A DNA stretch of 64,000 nucleotides from JAFGXF01 sp963732595 (GCA_963732595.1 CAVSZZ010000002.1:682001-746000); one strand, 5' to 3'; positions 9,377 to 19,884 are shown, counted from the stretch's first letter. Notes: generated from the sequence alone by a model not told the origin. Program-made: numbers and translations.

Positions 9377-12300
9377 GTGGCAACAGCTATTTATGGGTCC
9401 AATGACTCAATTCTCAAGGTTGTTGGGAAGGTATCTTTGCTGAAATCAATCCTTCGTAAATGGTTCGATTATTTCATAATATATAGGAGCGGGTATTTTG
9501 ACCGTAACTATTACCTTTCAACATACCCCGAGTCGCGGCAAATATATCGAGATCCTTTGTACCACTTCGTGACCATTGGTTGGAAAGAAAACAAGAATCC
9601 TTCCATAAAGTTTGACACAGGCTATTACATAATGGTGAACCTGGATGTCAAACAAATCGGGGTAAACCCCCTTGTTCATTTTCTTAGGTACGGAATAAAT
9701 GAGGGACGATCACCCCTTCAGGGGCAACCATCCTTTGTACCGGTAAAACGAAAATCGAGAAGCAAATCCTATCAAATAAAAGTTTCACTCTTGAGTGCAA
9801 TAAAGAAAGCATTTCGTTTAATTCCAATTAATTATCGTGAAAAAATCCTTGCCTGGTCCGGGAAGATTCCCGTCCTCCTGTCAGGGAGGCATTTTCTACC
9901 TGCCGATGGTCGGAATTCCCAGGAAGGGTCTTTTGACAGCTCGGTTTCTCAACAATCGATGATTGATATCGATTCGATTCCACCTGCAACCCACCCCAAT
10001 GGAACTATCGCAATACACCTGCATATTTTTTATCTGGATCTGATCAAAGAGTTTGTCGGTTATCTCGAAAACATGCCTTTCCCATTTGATTTGTATGTAT
10101 CGGTACCTATTGATCAGAGTATCGAGACACTCCAGCATCTGTTTGATGATTTACCTTTTTGTAAGTCAGCCAGGCTCCAACAAGTTGAAAACCGCGGCCG
10201 TGATATTGCACCCATGCTCTGCACCTTCGGGGAGGAATTATCCCGCTATGATTATGTCGCCCACCTTCATAGTAAAAAATCGACCTATAACAAGGGTGTA
10301 ACGGAAGGTTGGCGTGAGTATCTATGCAATACACTTTTAGGTAGTCAAAAACGCATCCAGCGGATCATTTCCCTTTTGCAGGGAGAGCAACCATGCGGAA
10401 TCATTTATCCTCAGAATTTTTCCATTGTTCCCTACTGGGCAAACACCTGGCTCGCGAATAAAGCCAGTGGTACGATATGGTCAGCGCGGCTGGGTATTAA
10501 GCAAATTCCACGTGGTTATTTCAACTTTCCAGCAGGCTCAATGTTCTGGGCCAGGGGAGATACGCTGGCCCCATTCTTTCACGCAGGCATTACTCTGAAA
10601 GATTTCCCCGAAGAAAGCGGGCAGACAGATGGGACCCTAGCCCACTGTCTTGAGCGATTATTGGTTCTTTGTTCCCTGACTCAGGGCATGCGCCCCGGAA
10701 TCATTAAAGATACTTCAAGGCCCAGTTGGTCTCCATGGCGATATGATCAGTATCTCAATCGAAGTCCCAGGCAGATGATTGATCAGATCGATTCCACGGG
10801 TATTCAATTGATCGCCTTTGATATTTTTGATACATTACTCTGCCGTCCTCTTCTTAATCCTGAAACCAATAAATCAATTATCGCAAGACGTCTCGGGGGG
10901 GACTTGGGGCGTCTCTTTACACAGTATCGTGGAATAGCCGAGCAACAAGCTCGAACTATTAAAGGTCAGGATGTTGGTCTGGATGAAATCTACAGCCAGC
11001 TAGGAAAACTCTCCGGACTATCAAAGAGCAGCCTGGCCCAGATGAAGAAATTGGAAGAAGAAATCGAGGAAGCAAGCCTAGAACCTCGTATCGAGGTTAT
11101 CGACCTGTATACAAGAGCACTCGAAACCGGAAAACCCGTGGTATTAATGTCTGATATGTTCTTATCCAAAAACTTGATCGAAAAAATACTAACGAAATTT
11201 GGAATTTCTGGCTGGAACGATTTCTTTCTGTCGAATGACATTGGTCTACGTAAAGATACAGGTGAACTTTACAATCATGTTCTTAGGCATTATGCCATCG
11301 GACCCAAAGAATTGTTAATGATCGGGGATAATGAACGTTCAGATGTGCAAATCCCCTGCGATATGGGAGCATCCTATCTTCATGCTTTCAGGCCGGTAGA
11401 AATGGCACGCGGTTTACCAAGGCTGTCCAATGTAATTGAACAACATGAACGGTATGGCGATCTTGATGCTGAGTTGACACTCGGCCTGGTTCTTCGCAAG
11501 AATTTTGCCCCTCTCTCACTTCATCATATTGATCCCCAATCTGTGGTTGACACCACACCCTATCATTGGGGATACAGCCTAGTTGGCCCATTACTGGTCA
11601 GTTTTACTCAATGGCTCATCCAGAAGGCCAGGGAAGATGGGATTGATCGGTTATATTTTCTCTCAAGAGAAGGCAAAATAATTAAAGATGTATATGACCA
11701 GTGGTCGAAGGGCAAGGAAGACGCACCGAAATCAGATTACTTGGTCATTTCCCGGCGGGCTGCCGGTGTTGCGGCGATCACTTCATTTGAAGATATCCTT
11801 GAGATCGCCCGAACGATCTTCTACCCAAATACACTGGAGAGTTACCTTCATACCCGCTATGGTTTGTCCCTTGGAGAAGACCGCTGGAGTGACATTGCCA
11901 AATCACTCAAACTCAGCCGGGCGACCAAAATCAAGGTGTTCGATCACAAGATCGATCATTTGGTTCCCTTACTACAAATACTAGAACCGGACATACTCTC
12001 CAGGGCTCGAGATGAACGAACCGGCCTTCTTCGTAATCTGCAAGATCACGGATTAACTCAGGATAATCGTCAAGCGGTGATTGATATTGGGTATGGTGGC
12101 TCAGTTCAGAAATATTTGAACATCCTCTTAAATAAAAAAGTGCATGGTTACTACATGATGACCGAAGAGCGGGCTTTGAAAGTGGCCAGGACCCATGACG
12201 TGATGATCAAGGCCTGCTTGATTGAAAACATCAATACATCGGCTCCCTTGCCGACCCTGTATCGATACAGTTTCGCCATTGAGAAGCTGCTCAGCTCTGA

Positions 12301-12604
12301 TGATCCCCAGATCGAATATTATCAGATCGGTGGCGATGGCCGATCAGAAGGACACTTCCGGGACCTCACAGCTGCCGAGAAGGAAAGCAATGATATTCGC
12401 AAACCACTCCAACATGGCGCATATGACTTCACCAGGGATGCCATCCAAGTTCGAAACTCCCTGCTTCCCGATTTTCAACCCTCCTGCTGGACTTCGCAAC
12501 TATTGATGGAAGCATTTTTAGCATATCAATCCAAGCAGGAAGCCCAATCGCTTGCGAAAATCGCGCTGGATGACCATTATTGTGGTCGAGGCCTGGTAAC
12601 CTAA
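9377..12604 (+). CDS. RgpF-like rhamnan synthesis protein fused to HAD-like domain
   Basis: The 1,075-residue protein has four parts. Residues 36-112 hold two copies of the short motif seen before many surface glycosyltransferases (FDRNYYLSTYPES..DPLYHF, then FDTGYYI..NPLVHFLRYG). Residues 208-460 match the rhamnan synthesis F family (AIHLHIFYLDLIKEFVGYL, ENRGRDIAPM, HLHSKKS). Residues 477-680 form a HAD-like domain: FDIFDTLL as motif I, VVLMSDMF as motif II and MIGDNERSDVQ as motif IV. Residues 715-1075 (WGYSLVGPLLVSFTQWLI, YFLSREGKIIKDVY) are a conserved tail of unknown role. RgpF-type enzymes extend rhamnose polymers. The start is uncertain: ATG 9377 has no clear ribosome site and internal TTG/GTG codons are possible. 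Confidence 0.8.
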   Translation: MATAIYGSNDSILKVVGKVSLLKSILRKWFDYFIIYRSGYFDRNYYLSTYPESRQIYRDPLYHFVTIGWKENKNPSIKFDTGYYIMVNLDVKQIGVNPLVHFLRYGINEGRSPLQGQPSFVPVKRKSRSKSYQIKVSLLSAIKKAFRLIPINYREKILAWSGKIPVLLSGRHFLPADGRNSQEGSFDSSVSQQSMIDIDSIPPATHPNGTIAIHLHIFYLDLIKEFVGYLENMPFPFDLYVSVPIDQSIETLQHLFDDLPFCKSARLQQVENRGRDIAPMLCTFGEELSRYDYVAHLHSKKSTYNKGVTEGWREYLCNTLLGSQKRIQRIISLLQGEQPCGIIYPQNFSIVPYWANTWLANKASGTIWSARLGIKQIPRGYFNFPAGSMFWARGDTLAPFFHAGITLKDFPEESGQTDGTLAHCLERLLVLCSLTQGMRPGIIKDTSRPSWSPWRYDQYLNRSPRQMIDQIDSTGIQLIAFDIFDTLLCRPLLNPETNKSIIARRLGGDLGRLFTQYRGIAEQQARTIKGQDVGLDEIYSQLGKLSGLSKSSLAQMKKLEEEIEEASLEPRIEVIDLYTRALETGKPVVLMSDMFLSKNLIEKILTKFGISGWNDFFLSNDIGLRKDTGELYNHVLRHYAIGPKELLMIGDNERSDVQIPCDMGASYLHAFRPVEMARGLPRLSNVIEQHERYGDLDAELTLGLVLRKNFAPLSLHHIDPQSVVDTTPYHWGYSLVGPLLVSFTQWLIQKAREDGIDRLYFLSREGKIIKDVYDQWSKGKEDAPKSDYLVISRRAAGVAAITSFEDILEIARTIFYPNTLESYLHTRYGLSLGEDRWSDIAKSLKLSRATKIKVFDHKIDHLVPLLQILEPDILSRARDERTGLLRNLQDHGLTQDNRQAVIDIGYGGSVQKYLNILLNKKVHGYYMMTEERALKVARTHDVMIKACLIENINTSAPLPTLYRYSFAIEKLLSSDDPQIEYYQIGGDGRSEGHFRDLTAAEKESNDIRKPLQHGAYDFTRDAIQVRNSLLPDFQPSCWTSQLLMEAFLAYQSKQEAQSLAKIALDDHYCGRGLVT

Positions 12605-12606
12605 CG

Positions 12607-13506
12607 ATGGATAAGATGACTACGTTTTTTCCATCGATCTGGGTTAGAGATTTCAGATCTAAAGCAGAGTATGATAGTGCCGCACCCCAACTGGTTTCAG
12701 TATACTCTGTGTACGACTGGCTCGATGATCGCGTCCTGCATTCCCGACACGCCTTCAACCTCCCTGCCTACTGTTCATTTTGCGATCGCGTCACCCAGAT
12801 CAGGGTCGATTGGAGCTTTGCTGCAGCTGGCACTACCACCTCGATCAATCCAGCCTGGACCGAGACGGCAGTCTGCCCTAAATGCAGACTGAACAGCCGC
12901 ATGCGGGCGCTCTTCGATTACTTGAAAACGCATTGCGATCTGAGCAAGGTGCACGCCGTTTATATTGCTGAGCAGGTTACAGGCGCGTATCGAAAGTATA
13001 AAGAGCGTTTCCCTGGTCTAACCGGCAGCGAATACCTGGGAGCTGAGCATCCCAGTGGGAAAGTATTCACGAAGTGGCGAAATCTCAGCCGCCTACGGCA
13101 CGAGGATCTAACTGATCTGTCTTTCGCGGATGGTCAATTTAGCTTGGCGATCACACAGGATGTCTTCGAACATATTCCCGATTATAAAAAGGCTTTTTCG
13201 GAGTTGTTCCGGGTATTATCCTCCGATGGCCGCCTGTTATTCACCATCCCCTTTTTCTACGACCTGGATAAAACCCGCATTCGCGCATCCGTGGGGGACG
13301 AGGGCATCCTCCACCATCTGCCAGCAGAGGTCCATAGCAATCCGGTTTCCAAAGAGGGATCGCTCTGCTTCCAGAATTTTGGGTGGGATATCCTGGAGGA
13401 TCTCAAACAGGCGGGGTTCAAAGAAGCGATTGCACATATCTATTGGGGACCCTGGCAGGGCCATCTGGGCTATCCCTTGTTCGTTTTCTCAGCCATAAAA
13501 GGATAA
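12607..13506 (+). CDS. SAM-dependent methyltransferase with N-terminal zinc-ribbon-like Cys pairs
   Basis: The 299-residue protein begins with two Cys pairs (YCSFCDRV near residue 55 and CPKCRLNSRMRAL near 90), which could bind one zinc. A class I methyltransferase core follows: YLGAEH, EDLTDLSFADGQFSLAITQ, DVFEHIPDYKKAFSELFRVL and GRLLFTIPFF. This is the Methyltransf_11 pattern, in which DVFEH follows strand 4. ATG at 12607 is used rather than 12580 because it does not overlap the upstream gene and sits two bases after its stop. Next to the RgpF-HAD gene it is likely to methylate a sugar, perhaps a chain-terminating cap, but the substrate is not visible. Confidence 0.8.
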   Translation: MDKMTTFFPSIWVRDFRSKAEYDSAAPQLVSVYSVYDWLDDRVLHSRHAFNLPAYCSFCDRVTQIRVDWSFAAAGTTTSINPAWTETAVCPKCRLNSRMRALFDYLKTHCDLSKVHAVYIAEQVTGAYRKYKERFPGLTGSEYLGAEHPSGKVFTKWRNLSRLRHEDLTDLSFADGQFSLAITQDVFEHIPDYKKAFSELFRVLSSDGRLLFTIPFFYDLDKTRIRASVGDEGILHHLPAEVHSNPVSKEGSLCFQNFGWDILEDLKQAGFKEAIAHIYWGPWQGHLGYPLFVFSAIKG

Positions 13507-13877
13507 GCAATACCCTTTCCTCTCTGACAAATCAACCGTCTTTAAATAAGGGGGGATCATCTATCATTAAAAGAATGGGGAACTCCTATGTAAGGCATTC
13601 AATTCAGCGTGGACCCCTAGATCATTTTTAGATCGGTAGGAGAGCAATTTCCTGGATAGTCAGAATACTCGTGCGGCCATGTGTAAGGTAGATGTAAGGA
13701 AAAGCGGGGTGCTCCGTTGTATCATTAACCCTGACCTGGAATAAGACCATGATAAAATCTCATGTTTCTGCGGTCTAAAACCATGCATGGAAAAAACACA
13801 GATCATGATGCTTACGATTACTAATTGGCAACCTGCGGATACCATTGCATGTTATCGTTCATCGGAGAGAACCATTG
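13507..13877. other. Intergenic region, 371 bp, no gene recognised
   Basis: I see no supported coding frame, tRNA or repeat array here. The only local structure is a short repeat TAGATC flanking TTTTT at about 13619-13634. A promoter for the beta-helix gene must lie here, since the gene upstream is of a different kind, but no clear -35/-10 pair stands out. The ribosome site GGAGAG is at 13863-13868. Confidence 0.4.
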
Positions 13878-16025
13878 ATGCCTAAAAAATACCTGTTGTC
13901 TGTGATCATCAGTATCCTTACGATTTTAATATTACCGGTTTCTGCCCTTCCGGTATCCGCTGACTATTCAGCGGAAACCAATGCCTCCACACGCTATGTG
14001 GCGACCAGCGGCACGGATAGCGGGACCTGCACGGATTCAGCAACCCCCTGCCGCACGATCCAGTATGCGATCAACCAATCAGCATCCGGTGATACCATCA
14101 AGGTGGCAGCCGGGACTTATACTTATGTCGCCGCGTCGGATATCTGTCCCACGGATCAAACCAAGTCGGTCGTTTGCACCTACCAGAAAGCCCTCACTCT
14201 CCTGGGCGGGTATACCACCAGCAACTGGCTGACTGCCTACCCGGCACTCAACCAGGCAATCATCGATGGCCAGAACACCTACCGGGGGATCCGCCATTAC
14301 AGTTACACATCCGCTTCCCAGCTCCTGGTAATGGAAGGTTTTACCATCCGTAATGGTCGATCGACAGGCACCTCATCACTGCCTGCAATCGGTGGGGGAT
14401 TATTAGCCCAACGCACCTCCTTGATCCTGAGGGATATGATATTCGAGAATAACCGAGTCATCGGCTTCGATACCGGTACGAATGCAGGCGGGACAGCAGA
14501 TGGGGCTGCTATACGCATCCAATCCGAGGATGCGCTGCATAGTACCGCACTGCTTCAACGTGTGATCATCCAGAACAACCAGTCCAATGGGGGCACCGGA
14601 ACTGAAAGAGGTGGCATCGCCTTCGGAGCTTTTTATATTTATCGGGCCACCGGAACGATCGAGGATTCAAGTTTTCTCAACAACCTGGCGGAGGCGGGCG
14701 ATTCTGCCGGTGACGGACGAACCGCGGATTGGATGCATGCAGATGCACTTGGGGGTGGTATCACAGTAATGAATGCCTCCTTGACCCTGAATCGAGTCAA
14801 TGTGGTCGATAATGAGATCCGGGGTGGAGATGCCAACTCTTCGGGGTATGGGGGTGGGGCGTACGGGGGAGGTATCTTCGTGGAAGGTGTCAACGATGGT
14901 CAAGGTCTTGCTATGTCCACAATCAGCATGTCCGATTGTTATGTGGCTTATAACATGGGCACCTCGGGCAGAGCCGGGACCGGTGGCAATACGGCCGGCG
15001 GCGGGTTCGACGCCGTGGACAGCCGGGTAACCATCGACCGGTCACAATTCATTGGTAATCAGATCCTGGGAGGTGATGGGACAACAACTCGTGCCGGTAT
15101 TGGTGCTGGTGGGGGTTTGTACATCTGGGCTTTGACGGCAGGTATTCCCCGTGCGACACTCCGAAATGTGATCATCGCTGATAACTATGCGAATCAGGGG
15201 GGTGGGGTAACCTTCGTAGGTAATGGTAATGGCGGTGGATTGGTTGTTCAGGGGATCGGCGCGGATATCACGCATGCCACCTTCGCCCGCAACGGGTTGG
15301 GGCCACTGCTACGGGCTGGCCAGGCCTTATATGTGACAGCCTGGTCTTCACTAAGTGGCAACGTTAACCTCAGCCACAGCATCATCTCCGATCACACAGT
15401 TGGTCAAACAACGCCTGCAGCAGTCATCATCGCCTCTAACAGCTCCCTCACCTTCGATCAGGGACTCTTTGCTGGCAACCTGTTAGACACAGAAAACTAT
15501 GGAACGATGGTTGGTAAAACGACCATGATCAACCGCTCAACCGCAGGTTATGTTTCACCCGGATCGCCCCATTACAATTACCACCTGCGGGGCGACTCCC
15601 CGGCAAGAGATCCGGTATCCGGCAGCACGCTCAGTGTGGATTATGAAGGGCAGGCCCGCCCATACCCGTTAGGCGGGACAACAGACTACGGTGCGGATGA
15701 ATATAGATCCTTCTATCTCGCGGCTGGTATCGGGGATAGTTCCTTACGATTGAATTGGAGTGTGGATTCAGGTTTCTTAACCGGAGGCGTAAGCTATTAC
15801 CAGGTGGTCGTCAATTACCAACCCGGTGCAAATCCACCCACCCAGGGAACGACAATTAACGTCGGGACCGCGACAAGTATCACTTTAACTGGTCTGAGTA
15901 ACCTCAAGTGGTATTCAGTCATCATAAATGCGTACGATGCCTCGGCTGTGTTGATCGCGTCGTCCGATACAATAACGGCTACTCCAACCGATATACAATT
16001 CTTTCTACCTTTTCTATTCAAATAA
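13878..16025 (+). CDS. Secreted right-handed beta-helix protein with C-terminal fibronectin-like domain
   Basis: The 715-residue protein starts with a signal peptide (MPKKYLLSVIISILTILILP, cleavage probably after PVSA). The motif RYVATSGTDSGTCTDSATPC and TIQYAINQSASGDTIKVAAG follow, the start of DUF1565/pectate-lyase-like parallel beta-helices. Gly-rich turns (GGGAYGGGIFVEG, GIGAGGGLYIW) repeat to about residue 590. Residues 620-705 resemble a fibronectin type III domain, and the chain ends FFLPFLFK. No catalytic residues can be assigned; adhesion or polysaccharide binding is as likely as lyase action. ATG 13878 is chosen over 13845 because GGAGAG precedes it by nine bases and the signal peptide begins there. 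Confidence 0.82.
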   Translation: MPKKYLLSVIISILTILILPVSALPVSADYSAETNASTRYVATSGTDSGTCTDSATPCRTIQYAINQSASGDTIKVAAGTYTYVAASDICPTDQTKSVVCTYQKALTLLGGYTTSNWLTAYPALNQAIIDGQNTYRGIRHYSYTSASQLLVMEGFTIRNGRSTGTSSLPAIGGGLLAQRTSLILRDMIFENNRVIGFDTGTNAGGTADGAAIRIQSEDALHSTALLQRVIIQNNQSNGGTGTERGGIAFGAFYIYRATGTIEDSSFLNNLAEAGDSAGDGRTADWMHADALGGGITVMNASLTLNRVNVVDNEIRGGDANSSGYGGGAYGGGIFVEGVNDGQGLAMSTISMSDCYVAYNMGTSGRAGTGGNTAGGGFDAVDSRVTIDRSQFIGNQILGGDGTTTRAGIGAGGGLYIWALTAGIPRATLRNVIIADNYANQGGGVTFVGNGNGGGLVVQGIGADITHATFARNGLGPLLRAGQALYVTAWSSLSGNVNLSHSIISDHTVGQTTPAAVIIASNSSLTFDQGLFAGNLLDTENYGTMVGKTTMINRSTAGYVSPGSPHYNYHLRGDSPARDPVSGSTLSVDYEGQARPYPLGGTTDYGADEYRSFYLAAGIGDSSLRLNWSVDSGFLTGGVSYYQVVVNYQPGANPPTQGTTINVGTATSITLTGLSNLKWYSVIINAYDASAVLIASSDTITATPTDIQFFLPFLFK

Positions 16026-16106
16026 TTCGATACTTTTGCCCATCAGGCTGAGCCTGCGACGCTGCCAATCCAAACCACTGAGGGGCCTTTATCGATTAGT
16101 TCTTTA

Positions 16107-19100
16107 TTAGTCATTGATTTTATCCACCCAGGATTGTATGTCTGTACCAGGTGTTAGCGTTCCCTTTTCAATAATTTGCCGGATGAATTTCACATAATTT
16201 CTGTATGCATGCTGTTTATCCATCATTTCGATGCAGGATTTGGATAAATTTGGTTGGACCGGATTTTCATAGGTTAAGATCATTTTTGAAGCCAACTCTC
16301 GTTCGAAATCGGGTGTTGAACGCAGTTCACTGATCGTGCCATGATAATTTATGATATCCACTGGCGGAGGAACAACGGCCACCCCCTTTCGATCTCTGAA
16401 TAATGCAGCCAGGCCCACCTCTGTTGTGACAATGGGCAGGTTGGCAGCCAGGGCTTCCAGCAGAACCAGCGGACCTCCTTCAAAAAAAGAGCAACAAACG
16501 AAGGCATCAGCCATGGCATAGAATGATTGAACCTCTGAAGACTCACCAACGTAGATGATCGAGTCGCTTAAGTTATTCCGAGTAATATACTGTGTGATCT
16601 GTTCAAGCAATTCCTTCTCATAACCCGGCCCGACCAGGATAAGTTTTCCCCCTAGGCAACGCTTCGATGCCAGGTGGAAAGCTTTTACTGCACTTATCAG
16701 GTTCTTCTGATGGTTGACTGCTCCCACGCTTAGAAAAACAAAATCCTTTTCAGATATACCAAGGTTTTCACGCATCTCCTTTCGCACTTTTGGAAAATCC
16801 AGACCTTTGATTTTCTCTAATTCGATTCCGAAGGGGATGAATCGGCATTTTTTCGATGGGATGCCGAGCCGCTCGACACTGTATCGGGTCGTAAATTCCG
16901 AGTTCGTGATAAAGGCATCTGTATAACCGGCTGCCACTTGAAATTCCTTCAGCTGCTCTGGTGTAAACCACATATAAATATTGTGAATCATCTGAATTAA
17001 TGGCACTTCAAGTTTGGCAGAATATTTAGCGCCACGCGTGGAATAATGACTCAACAAGAGTTTGGGCTGAATGCCTGATAGGATCCTTTCATAGGCTTGA
17101 GGTTCATAATTGGTTACAAATACAGGGAATCCGGACTGACGAGCTTTTTCCAGGGCCAGACCTGTATCCCCAAACACCAACATGCCGACACGATATCCTG
17201 CCTCCCTGAAGGCTTGATTCGTATCCAGCACCAGGTTCTCCAATCCACCAGATAAAAAATTATCCACCTGGACCAAAATGTCACATCCGAGCAACTCGTT
17301 TATACCATCCGATTCTAACCCGACTTTGGTATTCCCTCTTATGACTTGAAGTGAATCGTGATGAGGATTTCGCACGACCTCACATCTCGCACGGTTTTTG
17401 CTTTTTACAGCTTGTTGTAGAGCAACGACTCCATCTCGATGGTTGGATTTTAATTTTTCGTACACCTGGAGATTTATTTCAGCCATTTTCTTTCTGGCCT
17501 TTTCTTCAGGCAGTTGCTTCCTTACAAGCTCCTCCAAATGGATGGACTTCATACCGAGGGAGGTAAAATCTCCTATGTTTTCACTATCCACAATCGGTAC
17601 GATACCTGTCGCAATATATTCGACAAGCTTTGTTGGACACGCGACCTGGTTAACAATTATGTCCTCGCGGAGTATGAATCCATAGTGGCATTTTTTGTAG
17701 ATTTCCAATAATTCATCACTGGTTTTACTGCCAATCTCAAGATCGTAGGCATGGATAAGTTTCCTGGATAACAGTTTACGGAGTTCTAAAGGCTCAGGGC
17801 AGAAGATTTGATAATTTACATCATGAATCGTATCCCGAACAGCATCCAGCATTTTTGATATTTGTTGCCATTTTTGCATGCCGCCAGCATAGACTACCAT
17901 CGGTTTACCATCTTGATAGTGCTTTGTAGATTTGTTTATTGGGATATCCGGAAATATCGGTAATAAGATAAATTTCCCATGGAATACATCTTGATATTTC
18001 TTATTAATATGGTGCTCCATGGTATCCGTAACCACCACCAGGTAATCAGCCTTCTTAACCGCCACTCTCTCCCATTGTTCATAGTAATCCGCATTTAGAT
18101 TATCCCCGTGATAACGGAATTCTTCAGGTACAGCGCCATGAATATCAATTATCTTTTTAATCCCCGGTATTTTTAGGAAGGCTCCATAGTATTTCATCGG
18201 AAGCACGCTGTGGAAATAGAGTGTACCGGTGCGTAATACCGATAACACCATACAGCAGGTTGCTAACAATTTATGGATTCGGTAACCAAACAATCGCAAA
18301 ACCAGTGTTTTAGGAGCCGGAAAGTCATACCAGGTTGCTCTTCCGGGAAGGATTTCTTTATCAATATAGATGCGCCATACCTCGGTAAATAAATCATCAA
18401 TGGATTTAATTCTCTGGAAATACCCGTCATTTAGCCGTTCTGGATATGGGTAGCCACCAAAAAATACAATTCCCCTAAGATGCCAGAAGAAAGCAACTCC
18501 CTTAAGGACCTTTTTAATTTTTCTGGCGATCAATAATCCTTCCTGGGGGAGGGGTTTGGATAGAGGAGTTTTATACAGAAAATCACTGGTTTTAATATTA
18601 TTGAGAGCGATTGTTCTGATTCCTATTGCTATTATATTTAACTTAGGAATTATTTCTGAAACATTAGGGGATTCATCAGTCTTGATATCCAAGGCATGGC
18701 TGATCTCAATGACCGCTTCACTCCAATCGAATAGTAAATCATCCTGGATACCTGCTCGAAGGCGGATATCCTTAAGATCCGCAGGTATACCCCGCCAACC
18801 TATACGTAACTCTTTTTGAAGCGCCATGGATTCCTTACAGTAATGTTCAACCATGTCGGATACTGACTTCAAATAAAGATCAATGAAGCGCAGCTGGAGT
18901 GCACGTTCTCCTTTTCCCATTAATAAATAGGATAAATCCTGGGAGAAAGAGATAATAGGTGCTTGTGGAGATCTCTCCCAGATAATATTATGTTTTTCTT
19001 CCAGGTAGCATTTATTCCTTATTGCATTTTTATCAAAATACTCCCGCGATAATTGTCCAAAGGAAGCGGAGCCCCAATGATGCATATAAACATCTCGAAC

Positions 19101-19787
19101 GATACAAACTTTGCCACCCACCGTTCGAACTCTGGCGCAATAATCGAAATCTTCATATCCACCTGGAAAAAACACAGGATCCAGCAATCCGACTTTTAAT
19201 ATTGCATCCCTGGTGATCAGAGCGCAGAAAAAAGTCACCTCTTGATCTGTTACCAAGTTATTTCCCTGCCATGCACGATGCCATTCCTGCGAGAATCTAT
19301 TTAGTTTTTTATACGCATCAGGGTACAGTGAGTCACTATTTATATTAAAACAATCGTCGAATTCCAGTTCATAATCCGTTGGGACAACCTGAATGCTCTC
19401 CGACTTATTTGTGACCGGACTGACAATCTCAAACTTGTTTTGGACCAAGCGGTCCAACCAGTAATCCAAAACGATCACATCGCTATTAAGCATGCAAATG
19501 TGCGTGATCGAATCATCTTTCAAGAATTCCTCAAATCCGACATTGTTTCCACCAGAGAACCCCAGATTCTTTTTAGTTTGAATGTAGCGCCAGGGAAGGC
19601 CAGCTTCACGAACGTGACGCTCCACAGCATGTCTGATAATTTTCCGCTCAGATCGCACTGAAGAATTATCAACTACTACAACTTCGAATGGAGTTCTGTT
19701 TTTTGCCATGCGCAGGCTGGCAAGTGTAGCCCTGACAACAGAGGAAGCATTATATGTAACGACGACGATTCCTATCTTGTTCTGCAT
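16107..19787 (-). CDS. Tri-modular glycosyltransferase (GT2 + GT4-like + GT4)
   Basis: This 1,226-residue protein carries three glycosyltransferase units. Residues 1-270 are GT2: KIGIVVVTYNASSVVRATLA, EVVVVDNSS, ICMLNSDVIV and GGYEDFDYCARVRTVGG. Residues 440-790 look like a GT-B enzyme: PMVVYAGGMQKWQQI and the donor-site TKLVEYIATGIVPIV. Residues 850-1210 are a second GT-B unit: VQVDNFLSGGLENLV, FLSVGAVNHQKNL, ILVGPGYEKELLEQI and SFFEGGPLVLLEALAANLPI with the E..LE site. Several linked transfers on one glycan are plausible. It is the last gene after rmlD in a leftward operon, so rhamnose transfer by at least one module is a reasonable inference. Confidence 0.85.
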   Translation of the reverse strand: MQNKIGIVVVTYNASSVVRATLASLRMAKNRTPFEVVVVDNSSVRSERKIIRHAVERHVREAGLPWRYIQTKKNLGFSGGNNVGFEEFLKDDSITHICMLNSDVIVLDYWLDRLVQNKFEIVSPVTNKSESIQVVPTDYELEFDDCFNINSDSLYPDAYKKLNRFSQEWHRAWQGNNLVTDQEVTFFCALITRDAILKVGLLDPVFFPGGYEDFDYCARVRTVGGKVCIVRDVYMHHWGSASFGQLSREYFDKNAIRNKCYLEEKHNIIWERSPQAPIISFSQDLSYLLMGKGERALQLRFIDLYLKSVSDMVEHYCKESMALQKELRIGWRGIPADLKDIRLRAGIQDDLLFDWSEAVIEISHALDIKTDESPNVSEIIPKLNIIAIGIRTIALNNIKTSDFLYKTPLSKPLPQEGLLIARKIKKVLKGVAFFWHLRGIVFFGGYPYPERLNDGYFQRIKSIDDLFTEVWRIYIDKEILPGRATWYDFPAPKTLVLRLFGYRIHKLLATCCMVLSVLRTGTLYFHSVLPMKYYGAFLKIPGIKKIIDIHGAVPEEFRYHGDNLNADYYEQWERVAVKKADYLVVVTDTMEHHINKKYQDVFHGKFILLPIFPDIPINKSTKHYQDGKPMVVYAGGMQKWQQISKMLDAVRDTIHDVNYQIFCPEPLELRKLLSRKLIHAYDLEIGSKTSDELLEIYKKCHYGFILREDIIVNQVACPTKLVEYIATGIVPIVDSENIGDFTSLGMKSIHLEELVRKQLPEEKARKKMAEINLQVYEKLKSNHRDGVVALQQAVKSKNRARCEVVRNPHHDSLQVIRGNTKVGLESDGINELLGCDILVQVDNFLSGGLENLVLDTNQAFREAGYRVGMLVFGDTGLALEKARQSGFPVFVTNYEPQAYERILSGIQPKLLLSHYSTRGAKYSAKLEVPLIQMIHNIYMWFTPEQLKEFQVAAGYTDAFITNSEFTTRYSVERLGIPSKKCRFIPFGIELEKIKGLDFPKVRKEMRENLGISEKDFVFLSVGAVNHQKNLISAVKAFHLASKRCLGGKLILVGPGYEKELLEQITQYITRNNLSDSIIYVGESSEVQSFYAMADAFVCCSFFEGGPLVLLEALAANLPIVTTEVGLAALFRDRKGVAVVPPPVDIINYHGTISELRSTPDFERELASKMILTYENPVQPNLSKSCIEMMDKQHAYRNYVKFIRQIIEKGTLTPGTDIQSWVDKIND

Positions 19788-19884
19788 TAATATCTTTGTC
19801 CGGTTTCTATAAATGTTCGTATTATGGATAATTACTGAAGGTCAACAAAGTGATAGCGTCAGGCATCGCTGAATGACAAGGCGC

